Assembly (NCBI GenBank): GCA_017459075.1
Contig: JAFUDQ010000012.1
Coordinates: forward strand, 1 to 64,000
DNA length: 64,000 bases
Reading direction: 5' to 3'
Source of the DNA: Bacteroidales bacterium
Lineage (GTDB): Bacteria > Bacteroidota > Bacteroidia > Bacteroidales > UBA932
Of the stretch, positions 9,002 through 16,184 are shown one piece after another. The notes under the pieces were generated by a model. That model was not told the DNA's origin. It saw nothing but the letters and a program-made list of their open reading frames with translations, and searched no databases. Position numbers and translations under genes: made by a program. Within the stretch, counting starts at the first letter, position 1. Each line of letters starts with the position of its first letter.

Positions 9002-10321
9002 TTAGTTCTTCCAGTATTTGTCTGCAAGTGCCTGACGGATACCGGTTTCTGCCTTAGAGAAGTATTTGCCGAAGAGCTCCCATGCCGTATCAAGCATCTG
9101 GTCGATGCTGATGTTTACGTCAATCGACAACAGGCGGGTAGCATACTCCTTGGCATACTCAAGGCAGCGGTGGTCGTAGTCAGAAAGATCAAAACCATTC
9201 TCAAGTTTTGTCTTTGCATTCTGGGCATCGGCATAAAGACGCACACCGGCATTCATCACCTGGCTGTGGTCCTCACGGGTCTTCTTACCCTGAACAAGCT
9301 GCTTCAGACGGGACAGGCTGCGGAACGGGTCGATGATGACCTTTCCGGTATCAGAATCCGCACGCAGGAAGAGCTGGCCCTCCGTGATATAACCGGTGTT
9401 ATCCGGAATCGCATGGGTGATATCGCCGTCATTAAGAGTTGTCACTGCGATGATGGTGATGGAACCGCCTGTAGGCAGCTGCACAGCCTTTTCATAAATC
9501 TTCGCAAGGTCTGAATACAGGGAACCCGGCATGGAATCCTTGGAAGGAATCTGGTCCATACGGTTAGACACAATTGAAAGAGCATCGGCATAAAGAGTCA
9601 TGTCAGTAAGCAGCACGAGCACCTTCTCATTCTTGTCGGCGGCGAAATATTCCGCAGCGGTAAGGGCCATGTCCGGGATCAGCAGACGCTCTACCGGAGG
9701 CTCCTCGGTCGTATTCACGAAGCAGATAATCTTCTCCAGCGCACCAGCAGCCTCAAAGCTGTGGCGGAAGAAAAGGTAATCGTCATTGGAAAGACCCATT
9801 CCGCCAAGGATAATCTTATCCACATCGGCACGAAGGGCAACATCGGCCATAACCTGGTTGTAAGGCTGGTCAGGGTCTGCGAAGAACGGAATCTTCTGAC
9901 CGGAGACGATGGTGTTGTTAAGGTCGATGCCGGCGATGCCGGTAGGAATGAGTTGCGACGGCTGGCGACGCTTATAAGGATTCACCGAAGGACCGCCAAT
10001 CTGCCTTTCCTCACCCTCAACCTCAGGACCGCCGTCAATAGGATTACCGTATGCGTCAAAGAAACGGCCGCTGAGCTGATCGCTCACCTTAAGGGTAGGA
10101 GGAGCGCCAAGGAAACGAACCTCTGCATTGGTGGGGATACCCTCCGTTCCGGAGAACACCTGAAGGGTAACCATGTCTCCCTTGGTACGTACAACCTGTG
10201 CCAGACGGCCCTCCACAACGGCAAGCTCGTCGTTTGAAACACCCTTCGCCTTAAGCGAAACAGTAGCTTTGGTAATAGCCTCAAGCTGGGTGTAAATTCT
10301 CTGATATGCCTTATTTGCCAT
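9002..10321 (-). CDS. ntpB: V-type ATPase non-catalytic subunit B
   Basis: 439 residues, alternating with subunit A in the hexameric head. The family beta-barrel is followed by a RecA-like core (GIAGIDLNNTIVSGQKIPFFADPDQPYNQ). As expected for B, the P-loop position carries no GxxxxGKT. Motifs typical of the subunit include EYFAADKNEKVLVLLTDMT and SLYSDLAKIYEKA. Its start overlaps the end of subunit A by 11 bases, which supports coupled translation and near-equal stoichiometry. Confidence 0.95.
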   Translation of the reverse strand: MANKAYQRIYTQLEAITKATVSLKAKGVSNDELAVVEGRLAQVVRTKGDMVTLQVFSGTEGIPTNAEVRFLGAPPTLKVSDQLSGRFFDAYGNPIDGGPEVEGEERQIGGPSVNPYKRRQPSQLIPTGIAGIDLNNTIVSGQKIPFFADPDQPYNQVMADVALRADVDKIILGGMGLSNDDYLFFRHSFEAAGALEKIICFVNTTEEPPVERLLIPDMALTAAEYFAADKNEKVLVLLTDMTLYADALSIVSNRMDQIPSKDSMPGSLYSDLAKIYEKAVQLPTGGSITIIAVTTLNDGDITHAIPDNTGYITEGQLFLRADSDTGKVIIDPFRSLSRLKQLVQGKKTREDHSQVMNAGVRLYADAQNAKTKLENGFDLSDYDHRCLEYAKEYATRLLSIDVNISIDQMLDTAWELFGKYFSKAETGIRQALADKYWKN

Positions 10322-12068
10322 TTTCTTCTACCTGTTTGGAAATTTGTTCACGATAAGAGTTGAATGCCTCGCTCTTCCAGGGAGAGTAATTCATCTGGCG
10401 CAGGAGGTTAATCAGGTTCTTGAACCAGTCGCGGCACTCTTCAAAGTCATTGAAAGTGAATTGTTTGTCGCAAATGTCAAGAATAAGGTCAAGCATATAT
10501 TTCTGACGCTCTATAGGGCAGAGTGCGTCAATATCATCGAACGCATCCTGCTGCAGGAAGCAGAAGTCAATAAGTTCGCTCTTCCAGAACGTCTCATGGT
10601 AGCTCATAGGCACGCCGTCGTCTCCCAGAATGTTAATCTGGTCATTGGCCTCACGGCCGCGGCGTACGATATTCTTTGCCTTTCCAATCTGCTTCACCCA
10701 GCCTTCCTCAACGGTCTTGTCAAGGTAATCGACAATCTCAGGATACTCCAGGTATTTGGAATATGAGTCGATGGGGTTCACAGCCGGATAGCGTTTCTGG
10801 TCTGCACGGTTCTGTTCAAGGGCGTAGAAGCAGCGGGCAGCCTTCTTTGTAGACTCAGTCACAGGCTCCTTGAGGTTACCGCCGGCAGGAGATACCGTAC
10901 CGATGAAGGTTACTGCTCCCCTCTGGCCGTTATTCAGGATGACCATGCCCGCACGGGCGTAGAAGTTGGAAATAATAGCGGACAAGTCAACAGGGAAGGC
11001 ATCGGCACCAGGAAGTTCCTCCATACGGTTACTCATCTCCCTGAGGGCCTGTGCCCAGCGGGAAGTGGAGTCTGCAAGAAGGAGGCAACGGAGCCCCATC
11101 GCCCTGTAATATTCGCAAATGGTCATGGCCGTGTAAACGGAGGCCTCGCGCGCTGCAACAGGCATGTTGGAAGTGTTGCAGATAATGGTAGTCCTTTCCA
11201 TAAGGTGGCGTCCGGTGTGAGGGTCGATGAGTTCAGGGAACTCAGTGAAAATCTCCACAACCTCATTTGCACGCTCACCGCAGGCTGCCATAACGATGAC
11301 ATCGGCCTCTCCTTGCTTTGCAATTGCATGCTGGAGCACGGTCTTACCGCAACCGAAAGGTCCGGGGATGAAGCCTGTTCCGCCTTCAGCGATAGGGTTG
11401 AAAGAGTCAATTACGCGAACTCCGGTTTCCATGATGCGGTCCGGACGCGGTTTCTCTTTATATGCCTTTACAGCCACCTTCACGGGCCATTTCTGAGTCA
11501 TGGTAACGGGAACATCCTCCCCTTCTTCATTGGTAAGAACGGCGATTTCCTTGTCTACGGTATAGCTGCCGGCAGGGGCAACGCTCTTAACCGTATACTC
11601 TCCCTTGAAAGAGAACGGGACCATGATTTTATGAGGAAGCCAGCCTTCCTTAACCTCTCCCAGCCAGTCTGCGGCGACCACCTTGTCACCGGCTTTTGCA
11701 AGCGGGACGAAGTCCCAGAGGGTTTCACGGTTGATAGGCTCTGTGTATTCTCCCCTCTTCAGGAAGACGCCTTCCATTGATGTAAGGTCATTCTGGAGAC
11801 CGTCGTAAACTCCTTTCAGAAGTCCCGGTCCCAAAGTTATTTCCAGCATCTTTCCCTCGAATTCCACGGTGTCTCCGTTCTTGAGACCACGCGTGCTCTC
11901 GAACACCTGCACCTGGGCGAATTTGCCGTTCACCTTGATAACCTCTGCCATAAGGCGGGTCCCCCCTGTGGAGATGTAGCAAAGCTCATTTTCCGCTACA
12001 GGACCACTTGTGAGGACGGTGACCAGGTTGGATACGATACCGGTTACTGTGCCTGTTGTCTTAGCCAT
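10311..12068 (-). CDS. ntpA: V-type ATPase catalytic subunit A
   Basis: 585 residues, the nucleotide-hydrolysing subunit. An N-terminal barrel is followed by the bulge domain characteristic of A subunits (about 115-185). The Walker A loop GPFGCGKT is at 236-243 and the catalytic Glu lies in AACGERANEVVE (about 261-272), with LADSTSRWAQALREMSNR further on. All catalytic features are intact, so this is an active ATPase or ATP synthase. ATG start 14 bases after the DUF2764 gene. Confidence 0.96.
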   Translation of the reverse strand: MAKTTGTVTGIVSNLVTVLTSGPVAENELCYISTGGTRLMAEVIKVNGKFAQVQVFESTRGLKNGDTVEFEGKMLEITLGPGLLKGVYDGLQNDLTSMEGVFLKRGEYTEPINRETLWDFVPLAKAGDKVVAADWLGEVKEGWLPHKIMVPFSFKGEYTVKSVAPAGSYTVDKEIAVLTNEEGEDVPVTMTQKWPVKVAVKAYKEKPRPDRIMETGVRVIDSFNPIAEGGTGFIPGPFGCGKTVLQHAIAKQGEADVIVMAACGERANEVVEIFTEFPELIDPHTGRHLMERTTIICNTSNMPVAAREASVYTAMTICEYYRAMGLRCLLLADSTSRWAQALREMSNRMEELPGADAFPVDLSAIISNFYARAGMVILNNGQRGAVTFIGTVSPAGGNLKEPVTESTKKAARCFYALEQNRADQKRYPAVNPIDSYSKYLEYPEIVDYLDKTVEEGWVKQIGKAKNIVRRGREANDQINILGDDGVPMSYHETFWKSELIDFCFLQQDAFDDIDALCPIERQKYMLDLILDICDKQFTFNDFEECRDWFKNLINLLRQMNYSPWKSEAFNSYREQISKQVEENGK

Positions 12069-12082
12069 ATTATGTTGTTTTT

Positions 12083-12685
12083 TTATTGATTCGAGTTATA
12101 TTCCACGCCTTTGAACGTACCCTTCACCTCCTGCACCAGGGTGCGGAAGAGGCTGCGCCCGGTTTCCTCATCCAGAAGCATCCACCGCTGAGTGATATGC
12201 AGTTTTGCAAGGAAGCCGAGGACGGCGTCGATATCAAAGTAATTGAATGTAGTGATTTCCATTATCTTGTCCCAGAGGAGGCGGTCCGCCGCCCTCTCCT
12301 TTCCAAGGATGTCCGTATCTTCGTAAATCTTCTCAAGGGCAGCATCGGCCTGTAAGTCAATTACTTCCGGAACAAGGAAGATATCCATGTCCTTGGGCCT
12401 GTCAAGGGCCTTGTTGAGATGACGGACCTTGGCGTTTCGCATCTGGAGGTCAAAGAGGAAATACTCCCTTATGAAGCGGTTTTTGTGCTCCATGGCCTTT
12501 AGGTAGAACTCCTTGTCCAGGTTTTCCTCTACCCAGCCGCTCTCCAGGAAATCCACAAGGGCAAGGTCTTTCCCGTCCAGCTGGCTGCGGACAAAGTCCT
12601 TGATTTGCTCTGCCGTATCCTTGGAAGGGCCCTTGTCCGGCTCGAACACCGGAAGCGACGCTATAATATATTCAAAATTACCCAT
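12083..12685 (-). CDS. DUF2764 protein of the V-ATPase operon
   Basis: 200 residues, predicted soluble and helical, opening MGNFEYIIASLPVFEPDKGP. This matches the DUF2764 family found between the E and A genes in V-ATPase operons of Bacteroidetes and Chlamydiae. Its position suggests a structural role in the enzyme, perhaps replacing subunit C at the rotor-stalk junction, since no C, F or G gene is present here; that is inference. Its ATG overlaps the subunit E stop in TAATG, so the two are translationally coupled. Confidence 0.85.
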   Translation of the reverse strand: MGNFEYIIASLPVFEPDKGPSKDTAEQIKDFVRSQLDGKDLALVDFLESGWVEENLDKEFYLKAMEHKNRFIREYFLFDLQMRNAKVRHLNKALDRPKDMDIFLVPEVIDLQADAALEKIYEDTDILGKERAADRLLWDKIMEITTFNYFDIDAVLGFLAKLHITQRWMLLDEETGRSLFRTLVQEVKGTFKGVEYNSNQ

Positions 12686-13290
12686 TAGCCGAAGAGAAGT
12701 TTCTTAGTGGCGGGACGCAGGTATTCTCCAATAAGTTCGCTGAAGGTTTCATCCGTCAGGGAAACGAAATAGCTGCCGTCTGCGGGGCCGATGGTAAGGC
12801 CGCCTGCGATTTTCTTTGAGAAACTAACCTTCACCTCTTTGCCAAGCGCCTTTGCGAGCTCTCCGCTGACGAAAGGTTCCAACTCTCCCTGAAGCTTTTC
12901 CGGAAGGACAAGGGCGAGGTCTGAGGGATTCTCTACGCTGAACTTTTTGGCAACTTCCTTTATAATCTCCTTAAGGAAGGCTCCGTCTTCCAGGCTCTTC
13001 TTGACCGGCTCTGCGGCAATCTTCCCGATGAGGACATTCTCGATGTCCTTTTTCGTGGCCTGCAGGCTCTGGGCCGATGCCATCTTGACATCGCTTTCTA
13101 TCTTGTGACTATAGTCCTCTGCTTCGGCCTTTGCCTTGCCGATTATTTCATCAGCCTGCTTGTTAGCCTGCAAAAGGATTTCCTCTGCCTTTTTACGCGC
13201 ATCCGCAAGAATAGCTTCCCCTTCCTGCTTGCCCTTGGACAGACCTTCGTTGTAGAGTTTGTCTGTCAGCTGTTGCAATTTGTCGTTCAT
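12685..13290 (-). CDS. ntpE: V-type ATPase peripheral-stalk subunit E
   Basis: About 201 residues. The N-terminal half is a long charged helix rich in Ala, Lys and Glu (KGKQEGEAILADARKKAEEI), and the C-terminal half is a globular domain that binds the A3B3 head (EPFVSGELAKALGKEVKVSF, GGLTIGPADGSYFVSLTDE). The start chosen is the ATG at 13290 (MNDKLQQLTDK); an in-frame TTG nine bases upstream is less likely. First gene of the seven-gene operon, preceded by a candidate promoter. Confidence 0.92.
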   Translation of the reverse strand: MNDKLQQLTDKLYNEGLSKGKQEGEAILADARKKAEEILLQANKQADEIIGKAKAEAEDYSHKIESDVKMASAQSLQATKKDIENVLIGKIAAEPVKKSLEDGAFLKEIIKEVAKKFSVENPSDLALVLPEKLQGELEPFVSGELAKALGKEVKVSFSKKIAGGLTIGPADGSYFVSLTDETFSELIGEYLRPATKKLLFG

Positions 13291-13335
13291 ACGATACAAT
13301 TATAGTGTGGTTTTTGTTAATTTTCCTTCAATCTA

Positions 13336-13366
13336 TAAAGGTAGCGATTATCTTTTCATTTTCAAA
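13336..13366 (-). promoter_or_regulatory. Candidate promoter of the V-ATPase operon
   Basis: On the minus strand TTTG (13363-13366) is followed after 19 bases by TACCTTTA (13336-13343), a near match to the Bacteroidetes TTTG / TAnnTTTG promoter pattern with the final G replaced. It lies about 45 bases upstream of the subunit E ATG, leaving a short AT-rich leader. Confidence 0.5.
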
Positions 13367-13375
13367 ACAAATGTC

Positions 13376-13502
13376 AAAAAAATACCAGTTTCACTTCTGA
13401 AACCGTCGGCTTTGCCGACCACTCCCATCCTGCCGGATGGGCCCCTCCCTCTTACATTGCCGAGGGTGGCATGGGTTTCAGAAGTAAAACTGGTATTTTT
13501 TT
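13376..13502. repeat. Folded intergenic element, copy 1 (branched hairpin)
   Basis: A 29-nt left arm (13376-13404) is complementary to the right arm (13474-13502) with a single mismatch. Inside are GTCGGCTTTGCCGAC (13405-13419, perfect 6-bp stem), linker CACT, CCCATCCTGCCGGATGGG (13424-13441, perfect 7-bp stem), then CCCCTCC and a distal GAGGG that can pair. The same architecture with identical linkers but different stems occurs at 51097-51264. It sits between the isochorismatase-family gene and the V-ATPase promoter. No ORF inside. Role unknown: mobile, REP-like or regulatory RNA are options. Confidence 0.85.
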
Positions 13503-13515
13503 GAAGAATTACAGC

Positions 13516-14067
13516 TTAAAAAGCAGCAATAAGCTCTTCGTTAGTGCAAGCCGGAGCGCCATAGCACATCTTGGCGTACTCAAGACCATAAAGGTAATCC
13601 TGCTCTGTGAAAGAGTTGGTAGCCTCTTTTGCAAACACTACGTCATAACCAAGGCAGTAAGCATCCGCAGAAGTATGGCGGCAGCACATATGGGTGTGCA
13701 GACCGGTGATGATAACAGTCTTGACACCAAGCTCCTTGAGAAGAATATCAAGATCTGTCTGGAAGAAGCCGCTGTACCTGCGCTTGGGAATCACGAAATC
13801 ACCCTCCTTGGGAGTAAGTTCAGGAATAACCTCTGCACCCTTAGTGCCGACGATGGCGTGGTCACCCCAAATCTTAAGCTCACGGTCAATACCGGGAAGA
13901 TGGGCATCATTGCAGTAAATAACCGGAACACCGGCCTCGCGGGCAGCATCAAGAAGTCTTGCGGTTGCAGGAACGATTTCCCTTGCCCTGTCACAACCTA
14001 TTGCGCCAGTAACGAAGTCATTGAGCATGTCAACAACCAGGATGGCAGGTTTGTTTAATTTTTCCAT
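13516..14067 (-). CDS. Isochorismatase-family cysteine hydrolase (nicotinamidase-like)
   Basis: 183 residues, the usual length for this alpha/beta hydrolase family. The catalytic triad is visible: Asp13 in ILVVDMLNDF, Lys95 in FVIPKRRYSGF and Cys128 in ITGLHTHMCCRHTSADAY, with the family's cis-peptide region before the Cys. Such enzymes cleave nicotinamide, isochorismate, ureidoacrylate or similar amide or ether bonds. The exact substrate cannot be read from sequence, although the size and Asp-Lys-Cys spacing fit small amidohydrolases. Monocistronic by layout, between tRNA-Val and the folded element. Confidence 0.85.
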   Translation of the reverse strand: MEKLNKPAILVVDMLNDFVTGAIGCDRAREIVPATARLLDAAREAGVPVIYCNDAHLPGIDRELKIWGDHAIVGTKGAEVIPELTPKEGDFVIPKRRYSGFFQTDLDILLKELGVKTVIITGLHTHMCCRHTSADAYCLGYDVVFAKEATNSFTEQDYLYGLEYAKMCYGAPACTNEELIAAF

Positions 14068-14124
14068 TTCAAGAATTTAGTTAAATATACCCGCAGCCGA
14101 AAGTAAATTCACGGTGCGGGTTCG

Positions 14125-14199
14125 TGAGGCTTGGCGGATTTGAACCGCCGACCTCTTGCCTGTCAAGCAAGCGCTCTAAACCAACTGAGCTAAAGCCTC
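14125..14199 (-). tRNA. tRNA-Val (anticodon GAC)
   Basis: On the minus strand a full cloverleaf of 75 nt can be drawn. The acceptor stem is GAGGCTT/AAGCCTC with discriminator A, and the D stem is GCTC/GAGC. The anticodon stem CTTGC/GCAAG encloses loop TTGACAG (anticodon GAC, reading GUC and GUU), and the T arm is GGCGG TTCAAAT CCGCC. All stems pair perfectly. CCA is not encoded. Confidence 0.95.
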
Positions 14200-14229
14200 A
14201 TAGGGACTGCAAATATACGGAAAATATAT

Positions 14230-14928
14230 TCAGACTGCCAAATATTTTTGTTCAAAAGATTCTTTATACAACTTTCCTACGCTCAAAACAGTGCCATCGG
14301 CCATTTTCACCTGTCCGCAGCCATACTCCTTCACAAAGCGGGAAGCGACAATATGGGAACGGTGAATACGAACAAAATGAGACTCAGGAAGGGTATCCTG
14401 GAAATATTGCAGGCTGTAATGGACGACAAGCGGATACTCCTCATTCTTAAGGTAAATCTTGGTATATTCCCTCATGCCCTCTATCCTTGTAATATCCATG
14501 ACATTTACAGCATTCGTCTTGTAATTGACCTTAAGGGTTATAACCTGGTCGGAAATCTTACTTGCCAGCAGGGAACGGTACTCCATCCGGGCCTTCACCT
14601 TTGCAACCGCCCCTTTGAACTCTTCATAACTGAAAGGCTTGAGAAGATAATCGGCAGCATCGACTTTGAAGCCTTCAACCGCATACTGGGAATACGCGGT
14701 AGTGAAGACCACGATTGGCGGATTCTGCAAAGAACGGATGAAATCAAGTCCGGACACATCGGGCATATTGATATCTATAAACAAGGCGTCAGCATCGTGG
14801 GCGATATCCCTGACTTTTCCTGCACTTAGGCTCGATGCCAGAAGAGTCAGCTCCGGGCATTTGTCAATATACATTTCCAACTGGCGCAAAGCCAGAGGTT
14901 CATCGTCAATTGCAATTACTTTAATCAT
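14230..14928 (-). CDS. LytTR-family response regulator
   Basis: 232 residues. The receiver domain (1-120) has the acidic pair Asp8/Asp9, phosphoacceptor Asp52 (LFIDINMPDVSG), a Thr in VVFTTAYSQYAVEGF and Lys97 (YLLKPFSYEEF). The C-terminal LytTR DNA-binding domain (about 135-230) includes VMDITRIEGMREYTKIYL and SHFVRIHRSHIVA. Its start overlaps the histidine kinase stop by four bases, so kinase and regulator are coupled. The divergently arranged 16-24 kb cluster is a plausible target, by position only. Confidence 0.93.
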   Translation of the reverse strand: MIKVIAIDDEPLALRQLEMYIDKCPELTLLASSLSAGKVRDIAHDADALFIDINMPDVSGLDFIRSLQNPPIVVFTTAYSQYAVEGFKVDAADYLLKPFSYEEFKGAVAKVKARMEYRSLLASKISDQVITLKVNYKTNAVNVMDITRIEGMREYTKIYLKNEEYPLVVHYSLQYFQDTLPESHFVRIHRSHIVASRFVKEYGCGQVKMADGTVLSVGKLYKESFEQKYLAV

Positions 14929-15998
14929 AACTCCGTAATAGTTTGAAGGGCCGATGGCTTTTCAGGGAAGCTGAGCACGATTTCATAGACATCGTCCGTT
15001 TCAGTCAGCTTCACCGAATAATCCTTTCCATACAGAAGGTCCATTCTTTTTTTAAGATTGTCATTGCCAATGCCGGCATTATGCTCTTTCCAGCTGATGC
15101 GGCTGTTCCTGCATCCAAGAATCACCCGCCCGTCCTTCCTGTCAACCGACAGCTCTACGAAAGAGTCCTTTTCATAGCTGATACCATGCTTGAAGGCATT
15201 TTCAAGGATGGACGACATTGCCAGGACCGGCACCTCAGCTCCATCGCAATCACTTGTAACAGAATAGCTTATGCGCACACTTTCAGGATACCGCAACTTC
15301 ATCAGGGACAGGTAACTCTTAAGGAAGGAGACCTCTTTTGCAAGAGGAATCGTCGGCTTGTCAGTATCATAAAGAAGCGTTCGCATCATACGCGAAAACT
15401 CTGTAATGCTTTCCTTCGCCTTTTCAGGGTCGATATCCACCAGGGCATGTATATTATTTAGGGTATTCATGAAGAAATGCGGATTAATCTGGAACTGGAG
15501 GTATTCCAACTGCTTTTTCACGCTTTCTGTCTGAAGTTCCCTGATGGTATGCTCACTTCTTATCCATTTGAAAATACTTCTGATACCGATGTTCACTCCA
15601 ATGATAAGTATGCCGATGAGGATTCTGAGCCACTCCGGCGGAATGGGCCTCATACCGTCCTCGGGAGGGCCTCCAGGGCCTTCCGGTCCCGCAGGGGATT
15701 CACCCAAATCACCCGCTGTGAGGCAGTAAATACCAAAAACGATAAGGAGCGCAGCCGTAGAGCAGATGTACGGCCATTTTTTACGCCTTTCCACAAGCGG
15801 AAGAATAAGGTAATTATGGATTAAAAATAGGAGTACGAAAGGAATCAAGGAGAACCAGTGCCAGTGGATGTCAAGAAAACCAGTCAGGTCATCATACCCC
15901 ATTATAATAGCGTAAAGTATTGGCAATAAGGTAAATGCGAATACAAAAACCCAAATAAACAGGTATACTTTATTCTCTTTTTTCCTTAAAGAATCCAT
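14925..15998 (-). CDS. LytS/YehU-type sensor histidine kinase
   Basis: 357 residues. Four hydrophobic segments (about 11-34, 47-69, 76-94, 122-140) form the sensor, with an extracytoplasmic loop rich in Gly, Pro and Asp/Glu (98-120, GPEGPGGPPEDG) between the third and fourth. A coiled linker leads to the His_kinase domain with the phosphorylated His174 in FQINPHFFMNTLNNIHALVD. A short ATPase domain follows, with the N-box region SSILENAFKHGISY and the G-box HNAGIGNDNLKKRM. First gene of the two-gene signalling operon. Confidence 0.93.
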   Translation of the reverse strand: MDSLRKKENKVYLFIWVFVFAFTLLPILYAIIMGYDDLTGFLDIHWHWFSLIPFVLLFLIHNYLILPLVERRKKWPYICSTAALLIVFGIYCLTAGDLGESPAGPEGPGGPPEDGMRPIPPEWLRILIGILIIGVNIGIRSIFKWIRSEHTIRELQTESVKKQLEYLQFQINPHFFMNTLNNIHALVDIDPEKAKESITEFSRMMRTLLYDTDKPTIPLAKEVSFLKSYLSLMKLRYPESVRISYSVTSDCDGAEVPVLAMSSILENAFKHGISYEKDSFVELSVDRKDGRVILGCRNSRISWKEHNAGIGNDNLKKRMDLLYGKDYSVKLTETDDVYEIVLSFPEKPSALQTITEL

Positions 15999-16086
15999 AA
16001 GTTGCTATTTTGTGCAAAATTAAGAAAAATAGCGCCTAAGAAGGAAATATTTTCGCAGAAGAAATCAGTTTTTTAATTGAAAATTT

Positions 16087-16094
16087 TATTTTTG
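16087..16094 (+). promoter_or_regulatory. Candidate -7 box of the beta-helix/VTC cluster
   Basis: TATTTTTG matches the Bacteroidetes TAnnTTTG element and lies about 90 bases upstream of the first large gene, in the 186-bp gap that separates it from the divergent kinase gene. No TTTG lies at the expected upstream spacing, so activation by a regulator is possible. Confidence 0.45.
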
Positions 16095-16108
16095 CCAAAA
16101 TTTTGGGT

Positions 16109-16171
16109 ATGGATGTTGCACATTCCAACGGTCAAGTATTAACCAGCCACCCTGTGAAGGGCGGCACCTAA
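16109..16171 (+). CDS. Possible 20-residue leader peptide
   Basis: An ATG 15 bases after the candidate -7 box opens a 20-codon frame ending in TAA at 16169-16171, 13 bases before the next gene. The peptide starts MDVAHSNGQV and ends VKGGT. There is no obvious run of one regulatory amino acid. It could be a translated leader or chance; the surrounding RNA (CCACCCTGTGAAGGGCGG) can also fold into a small hairpin. Confidence 0.25.
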   Translation: MDVAHSNGQVLTSHPVKGGT

Positions 16172-16184
16172 ACCAAAGTGCGTT

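Noticed and set aside
12685..13299. Longer subunit E reading from TTG at 13299
   Set aside because: The ATG nine bases downstream gives the normal family N-terminus.
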